This document shows positions 36,178-49,173 of a stretch of 64,000 bases of DNA, one piece after another. The stretch spans positions 21,386,671 through 21,450,670 of the forward strand of contig JAQMRL010000012.1 of assembly GCA_035578175.1 (NCBI GenBank). Reading direction: 5' to 3'. This DNA is from Catonia carolina. Lineage: Eukaryota > Arthropoda > Insecta > Hemiptera > Achilidae. Each line of letters opens with the position of its first letter. Position 1 is the first letter of the stretch. A model generated the notes under the pieces. That model saw nothing but the letters and a program-made list of their open reading frames with translations. It ran no database searches and was not told the DNA's origin. The translations under genes were made by a program, and so were the position numbers.

Positions 36178-36624
36178 ATTATTAATCGTACAAAAAATAT
36201 AATTTGATAATAGTTTATTAAATTTAATGTTCAAACCAACATCTTCCTTAAATAACATAGGCGTAGTACATCAATACGCACGGTTTTATTTCTAAGAATT
36301 ATTATAATTTTTGTGCTTGAATTTTAACTAAAGCAATAATAAACAGAGAGCCATGCACAACTAATTTTCTAATGTTTTTTAAGGAAGAATGAATTGTTAA
36401 TTGGACTTTTACACTGGTGGCGCAGAACGTGTACATTTTAATTATATATTTTGAGTTAATTATCGGATCCTAAATCAACAAAGAAATAATCATTATAAAG
36501 CGTTAGTTAACGAATGTTTTTTATTCAGCACCATTTGTGTCTATAACATATCTGAAAACATATAATTGAAATCTACTAGAACTGATCTACAGTAGAAAAT
36601 ATAATTATTTAGGTCTTGCGAGTG
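36178..36624. repeat. Satellite unit fragment; first 180 bp repeat the preceding stretch
   Basis: At 36178 the phase jumps back: TTATTAATCGTACAAAAAATA through AACAGAGAGCCATGCACAA (about 36178-36360) repeats 35990-36170. After that, normal unit sequence leads to the landmark at 36625. Confidence 0.8.
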
Positions 36625-38500
36625 AGGCGGCCTACAATGGCGGTGTAGTCCGTGTGACGTCAATAAAATATATAATATTGGACCAATTAGAAACTAGTAT
36701 TCTCAACCAATGAAAAATCTTCATACCTATCCAATCAGATGTCTTCTGAGGCGTCATTTTGATTGGTTAATATTGTCCAATCAGAGGGCTCATAATAGTT
36801 CACTACGTCACCCGATATCAACCAATGAAAACGTCTCAATCAGAATTACGTCATTTGTCAGTATTGAGCATTCTGATTGGTCCGGTACTGTTCCTGCTCG
36901 TGACGTCGACTTACATTTTTACATAAATCTGCCCATTGTTTCCGCCCAGTTAACGATACGGCCGAATATTAAACAATTAACGTCTACTGAAATGCTATAC
37001 TTTCGAGAATTAAATGGCGTAACAAAAACATTTTTAAATTTGTTAAGGTTCTTCCGAGTACGGAATGATTATGGTTTATTGTATGAAACAGCAGTAAATT
37101 TATACTGCTTTTCACAATATGAAATAAAAAAAGTCATAAAAAGGAAGGACAACAATAGCTTGCGTTGTCACATCTAAGCTTGCTTAAATTTAAGACATTA
37201 TTTTGTCGGCTACCTTGCAAGCACTACTATACTAACGTAACACATTGTGTTTTTTTTTATAGTATATTAAAGTTTATTCTAATAAGGACGTCTCTGAAGT
37301 TTTTTTTGTCAACTAATCGTCAGTAGAATCGCCGGCATTACCAAACTAAAATTTAGAATATACTTAAACAATACCTAGTAAGAGCAAAATAGAACCTGTG
37401 CCCTTTTAACGGCAATCTGTCACACTAAAAACGGTTAACGATATGAAAACTTTCTAGGCAATATTTCTTACAATTCTCCGCGTTTATTCGCAGATATTTT
37501 CATTATTTTATTTTATGATGCGAAAATTAGTATTGCCTATTAGAAACATTAAACTGTTAAATATTTTTTAAATTTCACCTGCTACTTCCACGGCTACAAT
37601 AATCTTTCTGTTTTCTTAGCGATTGAAGCAAATTTTTGACTAAAACATATTAAGAAAATAAAAGGTACTAATGAAATAATCACTTTTAGAGATTCTTACA
37701 ATGACAGTTAATGATTATGCCGTTAGACCTTGCTGTGAATATATTAAAGGCGCCGTTTGAAACGTGAGAACTGAAAATATTTTTAGAAGGCCTGCTACGA
37801 TCATGAAAACACGCTTCTACTGAGTGATACGGTTATAAACAATAAAAAAATATCCCAATTAAATATTTGGTTTTTATTTCAGAAAACCTGTAAATGTTTG
37901 AACTAACATCTACCCTTATGATCTTAAAACCCAAATTCATTTTGCCAAGTATTTAACATCTCATTATTAACCTAATTTAAAGTTAGCCTACTTGATAGAT
38001 TGGATTTAAAAGAAAGGATGTTATCAATGTTATGAAGGAATGTAAAAATTGAATCTTATTAATCGTACAAAAAAATAATTTGATAATAGTTTATTCAATT
38101 TAATATTCAAACCAACATCATCTTTATATAACAGAGGCGTAGTCTATCAGAACGTACGGTCTTATTTCAGAGAGTTATTATAATTTTTGTGTTTCAATTT
38201 TAACTAAAGCAATAATAAACAGAGAGCCATGCACAACAAGTTTCTAATGGTTTTTAAAGAGACATGAATTGTTATTTGGAATTTTACTCTGTTGGCGCAG
38301 AACGTGTATATTTTAATTATATATTTTGAGTTAATTATCGGATCCTAAATCAACAAAGAAATAATCATTTTAAAGCGTTAGTTAAAGAATGTTTTTTTAT
38401 TCTGCACCATTTGTGTCTATAACATATCTGAAAATATATAATTGAAATCTAATAAAACTGATCTACAGTTGAAAATACAATTATTTAGGTCTTGCGAGTG
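36625..38500. repeat. Satellite unit U11 (short form)
   Basis: A 1876-bp unit with an empty SINE-like site near 37982 (AGTTAGCCTACTTG, altered). A 155-codon frame from 36710 is open to 37177, ending at a substitution that makes TAA (CATCTAAGC). I see no gene. Confidence 0.85.
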
Positions 38501-40783
38501 AGGCGGCCTACAATGACGGTGTAGTCCGTGTGACGTCAATATAAGATATAATATTGGACCAATCAGAAACTGGTATTTTCAAACAATGAAAAATTTTCAT
38601 GTCTAACCAATCAGATGTCTTCTGAGGCGACATTTTGATTGGTTAATATTGTCCAATCAGAAGGCTCATAATAGTTCACTGCGTCATCCGATATCAACCA
38701 ATGAAACCGTCTCAATGAGTATTACGTCATTTGTCAGTATCGAGCTTTCTGATTGGTCCGGTACTGTTCCTGCGCGTGACGTCGACTTACATTTTTACAT
38801 AAATCCGCCCATTGTCACCGCCCAGTTAACGATACGGCCGAATATTAAACAATTAACGTCTACTGAAATGCAATACTTTCTAGAATTAAAACGCGTAACA
38901 AAAACATTTTTAAACTTGTTAAGGTTCCTCCGAGTACGGAATGATTATGGTTTATTGTATGAAACAGCAGTATATTTATACTGCTTTTCACAATATAAAA
39001 TAAAAAAAGTCATAAAAAGGAAGGACAACAATAGCTTGCGTTGTCACATATACGCTTGCTTAAATTTAAGACATTATTTTGTCGGCTACCATGCAAAAAC
39101 TACTATACGAACGTAACACATTGTGATTTTTTCATTGTATATTAAAGTTTATTCTAATTAGGACGTCTCTGAAGTTTTTTTGTCAACTAATCGTCAGTAG
39201 AATCGCCGGAATTACCAAACTGAAATTTAGAATATACTTGAACAATACCTAGTAAGAGCAAAATACAAATTGTGCCCTTTTAACGACAATCAGTCACACT
39301 AAAAACGGTTAACGATATGAAAAATTTTTAGGCGATATTTTTGACATTTCTCCGCGTTTATTCGCTGCTTGTGTCATTATTTTATTTTGCGATGCGAAAA
39401 TTTAGTCTTGCCTACAAGAGGCAGTTAAACTGTGAAATATTTTTTAAATTTTAACTGCTACTTCCACGGCTACAATAATCGTTCTGTTTTCTTAGCGAGA
39501 GAAGCAAATTTTCGACTAAAACATTATTAAGAAAATAAGAGGTACTAATGAAATAAACACTTTTAGAGATTGTTACAATGACAGTTGATGATTATGCAGT
39601 TAGACCTTGCAGTGAATATATTAACGGCGCCGTTTGAAACGTGCGAACTGAAACCTTTTTTAGAAGCCCTGCTACGCTCATGAAAACACGCTTCTACTGA
39701 GTGATACGGTTATAAACAATAAAAAAAATAACCGAATTAAATATTTAGTTTGTATTTCAGATAACCTGTAAATGTTTGAACTAACATCTAGCCTAATGAT
39801 CTAAAAACCGAAATTAATTGTGCCAAGTAGTTAACATCTCATTATTTACCTAATTTAAAGTTACTTGTTGCCCATAACAGACAGGTGGAGTGTCAAATTA
39901 TTTACACTCAATCTGTTTGTTGCAGGGCTAAAATAAATAGTTCTGTTTCTTATCACATGGTCAGTCAATTAAATGACTGGATCATTGAAGAACAGAAGAG
40001 GTAGAGGTGTAAGGGCACTAATCAGAGTTATTTTCTCTGAAAGTAATGAATTTCATTGTACAGCCAGACCCTATGGTGAATGAAGTGAAGGTGTCATTTA
40101 CAGAGTGGAAAATATGTGCTTTTCAGAGGGCCCGGCCTGCTGATAAGCATACTTTTCCACTCAGTGAGGAAGACAATTGTAAACAACCTCACTCCTCGTT
40201 TTACTTAGTAAAACCTTTGGAGGTTCAAACCCGCTTTTTGGCTGTTGACCTAAACAACAACAACATATTACTTGATAGATTGGATTTGAAAGAAAGGATG
40301 TTATCAATGTTATGAAAGAATATAAATATTTAATGTTATTAATCGTACAAAAAATATAATTTGATAATAGTTTATTAAATTTAATGTTCAAACCAACATC
40401 TTCCTTAAATAACATAGGCGTAGTCTATCAATACGTACGGTCTTATTTCAGAGAGTTATTAAAATTTTTGTGTTTGAATTTTAACTAAAGCAATAATAAA
40501 CAGAGAGCCATGCACAACTAATTTTCTAATGTTTTTTAAGGAGGAATGAATTGTTAATGGGAATTTTACACTGGTGGCGCAGAACGTGTACATTTTAATT
40601 ATATATTTTGAGTTAATTATCGGATCCTAAATCAACAAAGAAATAATCATTATAAAGCGTTAGTTAACGAATGTTTTTTTTATTCAGCACCATTTGTGTC
40701 TATAACATATCTGAAAACATATAATTGCAATCTAATAGAACTGATCTACACTTGAAAATATAATTATTTAGGTCTTGCTAGTG
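38501..40783. repeat. Satellite unit U12 (long form)
   Basis: A 2283-bp unit with the SINE-like insert at 39868-40264. Its 3' half looks near-identical to those of U13-U16. Its module carries the distinctive CATGTCTAACC and GGCGACATTTTG variants that reappear in the duplicated module of U15. Confidence 0.87.
39868..40264 (+). mobile_element. SINE-like 397-bp insert
   Basis: The left repeat is AAGTTACTTG (39858-39867). The right one has decayed to ATATTACTTG (40265-40274), a change shared by U12-U16, which shows that they descend from one recent ancestor. Confidence 0.7.
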
Positions 40784-41705
40784 AGGCGGCCTACGATGAC
40801 GGTGACGTCCGTGTGAAGTCAATAAAAGATATAATATTGGACCAATCAGAAACTAGTATTCTTAACCAATGAAAAATCTTCAAACCCAACAAATCAGATG
40901 TCTTCTTAGGCGTCATTTTGATTGGTTAATATTGTCCAATCAGAGGGCTCATTATAGCCATCCGATATCAACCAATAAAAACGTCTCAATCAGTATTACG
41001 TCATTTGTCAGTATCGAGCTTTCTGATTGGTCCGGTACTGTTCCTGCGCGTGACGTCGACTTACATTTTTACATAAATCCGCCCATTGTCACCGCCCAGT
41101 TAACGATACGGCCGAATATTAAACAATTAACGTCTACTGAAATGCAATACTTTCTAGAATTAAAACGCGTAACAAAAACATTTTTAAACTTGTTAAGGTT
41201 CCTCCGAGTACGGAATGATTATGGTTTATTGTATGAAACAGCAGTATATTTATACTGCTTTTCACAATATAAAATAAAAAAAGTCATAAAAAGGAAGGAC
41301 AACAATAGCTTGCGTTGTCACATATACGCTTGCTTAAATTTAAGACATTATTTTGTCGGCTACCATGCAAACACTACTATACTAACGTAACACATTGTGA
41401 TTTTTTCATTATATATTGAAGTTTATTCTAATAAGGACGTCTCTGAAGTTTTTTTGTCAACTAATCGTCAGTAGATTCGCCGGCATTACCAAACTGAAAT
41501 TTAGAATATACTTAAACAATACCTAGTATAAGCAAACAAGAACCTGTGCCCTTTTAATGACAATCAGTCTTACTAAAAACGGGTAACGATATGAAAAATT
41601 TCTGGGCGATATTTTTGACATTTCTCCGCGTTTATTCGCTGCTTGTGTCATTATTTTATTTTACGATGCGAAAATTTAGTATTGCCTACAAGAGGCAGTT
41701 AAACT

Positions 41706-44091
41706 CGTCGTCTGCATCACGAAGTGACGTATCTCAAAAAAATCGAAATTTGAGTTAGGTCGCCTATGAATGTGTCTGGGTGTACTCTACAATATCACGA
41801 ACTGACTTATCAATATCTTCGTTATTAACAAAGATACGAGCAATAATGTTTCTGCGTAACTCACAAAAAGTGATGAATTGTACATCACGTACTCTCGTAT
41901 CTTGAGATACGTCACTTTGTGAAACTTGTATTGTGTCCTCACTCTGTCGTATCTGTAGATTCGTCAGTTTGTGATGCGGTCGCTTACCTAATGAAACCGA
42001 AACTGTATGTGACGTATTCAAATAAGTACATTTTAAAATAAAACTAAATAATAAAATTGGCTTTTATATAGGTATCTCCTTGACTGGGTTAGGCAGCAAT
42101 CGTCAGGATATATTATGATATCCATATTCCACGAAGAAGTAATTTTCCAATTTACTTTTAACTGAATACGCACTTAGTTTACATTTTTATGAAGGGAGCA
42201 CTGATAAATTACCTTAATCGAATTATATCATTGTACCGGGTCCCATGTTCGATTCTCGGTCAGGTCTGGAATTTTTTTCATCACTCATTTTCGTACATCA
42301 TCATTCTTCACCGTCTGTTTTAGCAGAAATTCCAAAATAGTCAGACGTAAAAATATGTAGGCTACCCATGATTACTTGCTCTTTATCAGTATGTTAGTAG
42401 ACGTTTGCGAGTGTGTTTGTAGTTTGATAAATCTTAGTTTACTTCGTAAAGTTATATTGTAACAAAAGAAGAGTCGTGGGAAGCGATTTGTTTCGATCTG
42501 TTTAAACCAATTGAATTGAAAAAGAGGTAAAAAATGTGTTTCTCTTTTTGGACGGAAGGAGTGACGAAAGTAAAAACTTAATAATAGCCATCATGCTTTT
42601 GTATGTTGTCCCTATTTCGACTAATAGGCTATTGAAAGTATTTCCCTGAGATTTTGTGAGCCTTTCCACGGACAAAATGAGGGTGATTCATGACATAGTA
42701 GGTCTGCTATAAAGTCTGCTAGTGAACGTTCAGGCGATTTATTTGTACCATCTCAACTTATTCCTATTTTTAAATTAGCTTGTAAAAACAACCTTCCTTG
42801 TCAATCCAACTTCAGTATGAAGATTTTATCGATTTTAAAGAAATTTCTAAGGAATTGAGAGTAGGCCTATTGTTAAACAGAAAAGATTCAACAGGCGAGA
42901 AAATAAACTGGTTGCGTATGATGAAAATTCATGTTCCCAAAATTTTGCCAGATACAATTTATTTTAAGAACAGCCACCTTGTGATGAATATTGGCATTTT
43001 AATATTGGAAAGCTAAAGTCAATAAAGAATATTGAACCCAAAAAATTAAATTTAGTGCCTGCATAAATTACAAACGGTAAGTACAAAGATTTGTTATCTT
43101 TATGTAATGCAGTGTCACCCGTCGCCAAGTTGGAAGAACACAAGAACTTTTAAAGAAATTTACCTCATTCAAATTAGAACAAAGAATTTAATGCCTTTTA
43201 TAAATCTTTAAAACTAATATCATTCAGCTTATAAATATTACGTTTATGCCAATGTAGTTACTTTCTGTTTCCAGGCATTGCCAACAAAACATTTTGTTAT
43301 CGTTTGTAATGGAGTAGGCCTACTAAATAAAATTTTAGTTTTTGATTACTAATAATAACGTAATATATTATTATTTTAGGTTTCTGTGTTTTTTTACGTA
43401 CGTATTTTGTATATTTTGCTACGTAGTTACTAAACAGCTTTCAGGTAACCCTATAGTGTTACTGTAAGTGTCATTGTCCAGTAATAATAATTTTTTAAAT
43501 TTTTTGCATCAGTTTATGATGTCATTATTTTTCTAAAAAGTAACATTCATCAATGAAATTAGTTAATGCTTAGTAGTTTCGTAGTATTATTTTCAAGTTA
43601 TTGGTATGTTTGTTTTTAGAAAATAGGAACTACATACAAAAAAAATTTTTTTTGTACTTATTTTGTTATGCATTGTATTAACAAATTTTCTTAAATTTGT
43701 ATTTTTCTGTAATAAGTTAGCTAGTTGTCTGTATTAATGTAGAATTTATACTAAAGAGATTAATCATGTGTTTATTAGTAGTAATTTTCTATCAGGATAC
43801 TTTTATCTATAGAGATACGTCATTTGTTTATATTACATAATACGTTGCCGTGAATCACGTACTGTCGTAACTCAACAAATATATACATTATTGATAAAAA
43901 TCAATAACTTACATTAATATCATATAAATAATAAAAAAATACAGTCTTTTGTTGATTATTTAAAGCAATAATTACGGTTTTATTGTAAAAAATTGCCGAG
44001 ATGTAGAGTGGAGAACTAAACGCAAAACTTTAAACGGCTCTCCTAGAAAAACATGATTTTTGAGATACGACGGTTTGTGATGCAGCCGACG
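41706..44091 (-). mobile_element. Element E, copy 2, opposite orientation
   Basis: Exactly 2386 bp like copy 1 and almost identical by eye, but reversed. It is flanked by its own 4-bp duplication AACT (41702-41705 and 44092-44095); the empty site reads TTAAACTGTG in all other units. A different target and a separate duplication prove independent transposition. Weak coding traces exist: 42694-42858 reads SERSGDLFVPSQLIPIFKLA and beyond, and a stretch near 42535 reads FLFLDGRSDESKNL. Both are in broken frames and not long enough to name a family. Confidence 0.87.
42185..42275 (+). other. tRNA-like segment inside element E, copy 2
   Basis: The counterpart of 25270-25345. It runs GGGAGCACTGATAAATTACC, then GTACCGGGTCCC, then the box-B-like GTTCGATTCTCGGTC, then a T-run. 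A degraded tRNA-derived SINE head is the most likely origin. Confidence 0.3.
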
Positions 44092-44531
44092 AACTGTGAA
44101 ATATTTTTTAAATTTTAACTGCTACTTCCACGGCTACAATAATCGTTCTGTTTTCTTAGCGAGAGAAGCAAATTTTCGACTAAAACATTATTAAGAAAAT
44201 AAGAGGTACTAATGAAATAAACACTTTTAGAGATTGTTACAATGACAGTTGATGATTATGCAGTTAGACCTTGCAGTGAATATATTAACGGCACCGTTTG
44301 AAACGTGCGAACTGAAACCTTTTTTAGAAGCCCTGCTACGCTCATGAAAACACGCTTCTACTGAGTGATACGGTTATAAACAATAAAAAAAATAACCGAA
44401 TTAAATATTTAGTTTGTATTTCAGATAACCTGTAAATGTTTGAACTAACATCTAGCCTAATGATCTAAAAACCGAAATTAATTGTGCCAAGTATTTAACA
44501 TCTCATTATTTACCTAATTTTAAGTTACTTG

Positions 44532-44928
44532 TTGCCCATAACAGACAGGTGGAGTGTCAAATTATTTACACTCAATCTGTTTGTTGCAGGGCTAAAATAA
44601 ATAGTTCTGTTTCTTATCACATGGTCAGTCAATTAAATGACTGGATCATTGAAGAACAGAAGAGGTAGAGGTGTAAGGGCACTAATCAGAGTTATTTTCT
44701 CTGAAAGTAATGAATTTCATTGTACAGCCAGACCCTATGGTGAATGAAGTGAAGGTGTCATTTACAGAGTGGAAAATATGTGCTTTTCAGAGGGCCCGGC
44801 CTGCTGATAAGCATACTTTTCCACTCAGTGTGGAAGACAATTGTAAACAACCGCACTCCTCGTTTTACTTAGTAAAACCTTTGGAGGTTCAAACCCGCCT
44901 TTTGGCTGTTGACTTAAACAACAACAAC
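44532..44928 (+). mobile_element. SINE-like 397-bp insert
   Basis: Left repeat AAGTTACTTG (44522-44531), right repeat ATATTACTTG (44929-44938). Its sequence is close to the copies at 46805 and 51451, including GTGTGGAAGACAATTG. Confidence 0.7.
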
Positions 44929-45446
44929 ATATTACTTGATAGATTGGATTTGAAAGAAAGGATGTTATCAATGTTATGAAAGAATATAAATATTTAATGT
45001 TATTAATCGTACAAAAAATATAATTTGATAATAGTTTATTAAATTTAATGTTCAAACCATTATCTTCCTTAAATAACATAGGCGTAGTCTATCAATACGT
45101 ACGGTCTTATTTCAGAGAGTTATTATAATTTTTGTGTTTGAATTTTAACTAAAGCAATAATAAACAGAGAGCCATGCACAACTAATTTTCTAATGTTTTT
45201 TAAGGAGGAATGAATTGTTAATGGGAATTTTACACTGGTGGCGCAGAACGTGTACATTTTAATTATATATTTTGAGTTAATTATCGGATCCTAAATCAAC
45301 AAAGAAATAATCATTGTAAAGCGTTAGTTAACGAATGTTTTTTTATTCAGCACCATTTGTGTCTATAACATATCTGAAAACATATAATTGAAATCTAATA
45401 GAACTGATCTACACTTGAAAATATAATTATTTAGGTCTTGCTAGTG

Positions 45447-47719
45447 AGGCGGCCTACGATGACGGTAACTTCCGTGTGACGTCAATAAAAGATATAATAT
45501 TGGAAAAATCAGAAACTAGTATTCTTAACCAATGAAAAATCTTCAAACCCAACCAATCAGATGTCTTCTTAGGCGTCATTTTGATTGGTTAATATTGTCC
45601 AATCAGAGGGCTCATTATAGCCATCCGATATCAACCAATGAGAACGTCTCAATCAGTATTACGTCATTTGTCAGTATCGAGCTTTCTGATTGGTCCGGCA
45701 CTGTTCCTGCGCGTGACGTCGACTTACATTTTTACATAAATCCGCCCATTGTCACCGCCCAGTTAACGATACGGCCGAATATTAAACAATTAACGTCTAC
45801 TGAAATGCAATACTTTCTAGAATTAAAACGCGTAACAAAAACATTTTTAAACTTGTTAAGGTTCCTCCGAGTACGGAATGATTATGGTTTATTGTATGAA
45901 ACAGCAGTATATTTATACTGCTTTTCACAATATAAAATAAAAAAAGTCATAAAAAGGAAGGACAACAATAGCTTGCGTTGTCACATATACGCTTGCTTAA
46001 ATTTAAGACATTATTTTGTCGGCTACCATGCAAACACTACTATACTAACGTAACACAATGTGATTTTTTCATTATATATTGAAGTTTATTCTAATAAGGA
46101 CGTCTCTGAAGTTTTTTTGTCAACTAATCGTCAGTAGATTCGCCGGAATTACCAAACTGAAATTTAGAATATACTTAAACAATACCTAGTATAAGCAAAC
46201 AAGAACCTGTGCCCTTTTAATGACAATCAGTCTTACTAAAAACGGGTAACGATATGAAAAATTTCTGGGCGATATTTTTGACATTTCTCCGCGTTTATTC
46301 GCTGCTTGTGTCATTATTTTATTTTACGATGCGAAAATTTAGTATTGTCTACAAGAGGCAGTTAAACTGTGAAATATTTTTTAAATTTTAACTGCTACTT
46401 CCACGGCTACAATAATCGTTCTGTTTTCTTAGCGAGAGAAGCAAATTTTCGACTAAAACATTATTAAGAAAATAAGAGGTACTAATGAAATAAACACTTT
46501 TAGAGATTGTTACAATGACAGTTGATGATTATGCAGTTAGACCTTGCAGTGAATATATTAACGGCGCCGTTTGAAACGTGCGAACTGAAACCTTTTTTAG
46601 AAGCCCTGCTACGCTCATGAAAATACGCTTCTACTGAGTGATACGGTTATAAACAATAAAAAAAATAACCGAATTAAATAATTAGTTTGTATTTCAGATA
46701 ACCTGTAAATGTTTGAACTAACATCTAGCCTAATGATCTAAAAACCGAAATTAATTGTGCCAAGTATTTAACATCTCATTATTTACCTAATTTTAAGTTA
46801 CTTGTTGCCCATAACAGACAGGTGGAGTGTCAAATTATTTACACTCAATCTGTTTGTTGCAGGGCTAAAAAAAATAGTTCTGTTTCTTATCACATGGTCA
46901 GTCAATTAAATGACTGGATCATTGAAGAACAGAAGAGGTAGAGGTGTAAGGGCACTAATCAGAGTTATTTTCTCTGAAAGTAATGAATTTCATTGTACAG
47001 CCAGACCCTATGGTGAATGAAGTGAAGGTGTCATTTACAGAGTGGAAAATATGTGCTTTTCAGAGGGCCCGGCCTGCTGATAAGCATACTTTTCCACTCA
47101 GTGTGGAAGACAATTGTAAACAACCTCACTCCTCGTTTTACTTAGTAAAACCTTTGGAGGTTCAAACCCGCCTTTTGGCTGTTGACTTAAACAACAACAA
47201 CATATTACTTGATAGATTGGATTTGAAAGAAAGGATGTTATCAATGTTATGAAAGAATATAAATATTTAATGTTATTAATCGTACAAAAAATATAATTTG
47301 ATAATAGTTTATTAAATTTAATGTTCAAACCAACATCTTCCTTAAATAACATAGGCGTAGTCTATCAATACGTACGGTCTTATTTAAGGGAGTTATTATA
47401 ATTTTTGTGTTTGAATTTTAACTAAAGCAATAATAAACAGAGAGCCATGCACAACTAATTTTCTAATGTTTTTTATGGAGGAATGAATTGTTAATGGGAA
47501 TTTTACACTGGTGGCGCAGAACGTGTACATTTTAATTATATATTTTGAGTTAATTATCGGATCCTAAATCAACAAAGAAATAATCATTATAAAGCGTTAG
47601 TTAACGAATGTTTTTTTATTCAGCACCATTTGTGTCTATAACATATCTGAAAACATATAATTGAAATCTAATAGAACTGATCTACACTTGAAAATATAAT
47701 TATTTAGGTCTTGCTAGTG
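45447..47719. repeat. Satellite unit U14 (long form)
   Basis: A 2273-bp unit nearly identical to the E-less sequence of U13 and to U15 and U16. The first CCAAT pair of its module is damaged (ATTGGAAAAATC). A 173-codon frame (45532-46053) is open here. Confidence 0.87.
46805..47201 (+). mobile_element. SINE-like 397-bp insert
   Basis: Left repeat AAGTTACTTG (46795-46804), right repeat ATATTACTTG (47202-47211). Confidence 0.7.
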
Positions 47720-47779
47720 AGGCGGCCTACGATGACGGTAACTTCCGTGTGACGTCAATAAAAGATATAATATTGGACC

Positions 47780-48130
47780 AATCAGAAACTAGTTTTCTTA
47801 ACCAATGAAAAATTTTCATGTCTAACCAATCTGATGTCTTCTGAGGCGACATTTTGATTGGTTAATATGGTCCAATCAGAGGGCTCATATAAGTTCACTA
47901 CGTCATCCTCAAACCCAACCAATCAGATGTCATCTTAGGCGTCATTTTCATTGGTCAATATTGTCCAATCAGAGGGCTCATTATAGCTATCCGATATCAA
48001 CCAATGAAAACGTCTCAATCAGTATTACGTCATTTGTCAGTATCGAGCTTTCTGATTGGTCCGGTACTGTTCCTGCGCGTGACGTCGACTTACATTTTTA
48101 CATAAATCCGCCCATTGTCACCGCTCAGTT
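47780..48130. promoter_or_regulatory. CCAAT/CRE module with internal duplication
   Basis: The first copy (47818-47908) carries the U12-type variants (CATGTCTAACC, GGCGACATTTTG, TACGTCATCC). The second (47909-47993) carries the U13/U14-type variants (TCAAACCCAACC, CATTATAGC). The joint therefore links two unit types, adding three CCAAT or ATTGG sites to the cluster. Confidence 0.5.
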
Positions 48131-49173
48131 AACGATACGGCCGAATATTAAACCATTAACGTCTACTGAAATGCAATACTTTCTAGAATTGAAACGCGTA
48201 ACAAAAACATTTTTAAACTTGTTAAGGTTCCTCCGAGTACGGAATGATTATGGTTTATTGTATGAAACAGCAGTATATTTATACTGCTTTTCACAATATA
48301 AAATAAAAAAAGTCATAAAAAGGAAGGACAACAATAGCTTGCGTTGTCACATATACGCTTGCTTAAATTTAAGACATTATTTTGTCGGCTACCATGCAAA
48401 CACTACTATACTAACGTAACACATTGTGATTTTTTCATTATATATTGAAGTTTATTCTAATAAGGACGTCTCTGAAGTTTTTTTGTCAACTAATCGTCAG
48501 TAGATTCGCCGGAATTACCAAACTGAAATTTAGAATATACTTAAACAATACCTAGTATAAGCAAACAGGAACCTGTGCCCTTTTAATGACAATCAGTCTT
48601 ACTAAAAACGGGTAACGATATGAAAAATTTCTGGGCGATATTTTTGACATTTCTCCGCGTTTATTCGCTGCTTGTGTCATTATTTTATTTTACGATGCGA
48701 AAATTTAGTATTGCCTACAAGAGGCAGTTAAACAACTGTGAAATATTTTTTAAATTTTAACTGCTACTTCCACGGCTACAATAATCGTTCTGTTTTCTTA
48801 GCGAGAGAAGCAAATTTTCGACTAAAACATTATTAAGAAAATAAGAGGTACTAATGAAATAAACACTTTTAGAGATTGTTACAATGACAGTTGATGATTA
48901 TGCAGTTAGACCTTGCAGTGAATATATTAACGGCGCCGTTTGAAACGTGCGAACTGAAACCTTTTTTAGAAGCCCTGCTACGCTCATGAAAATTACGCTT
49001 CTACTGAGTGATACGGTTATAAACAATAAAAAAATAACCGAATTAAATATTTAGTTTGTATTTCAGATAACCTGTAAATGTTTGAACTAACATCTAGCCT
49101 AATGATCTAAAAACCGAAATTAATTGTGCCAAGTAGTTAACATCTCATTATTTACCTAATTTGAAGTTACTTG

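Larger units (their letters stand above)
40784..45446. repeat. Satellite unit U13 (long form) carrying element E
   Basis: Unit sequence lies at 40784-41705 and 44092-45446; without E it is 2273 bp. Its module shares several private changes with U16 (GTGTGAAGTCAATAAAAG, ACCAATAAAAACG), so U13 and U16 are copies of each other three units apart. Confidence 0.87.

Noticed and set aside
40161..40415. Minus-strand frames of 76-86 codons at the same unit position
   Set aside because: They are antisense shadows of the SINE-like insert and unit body, with no motif.
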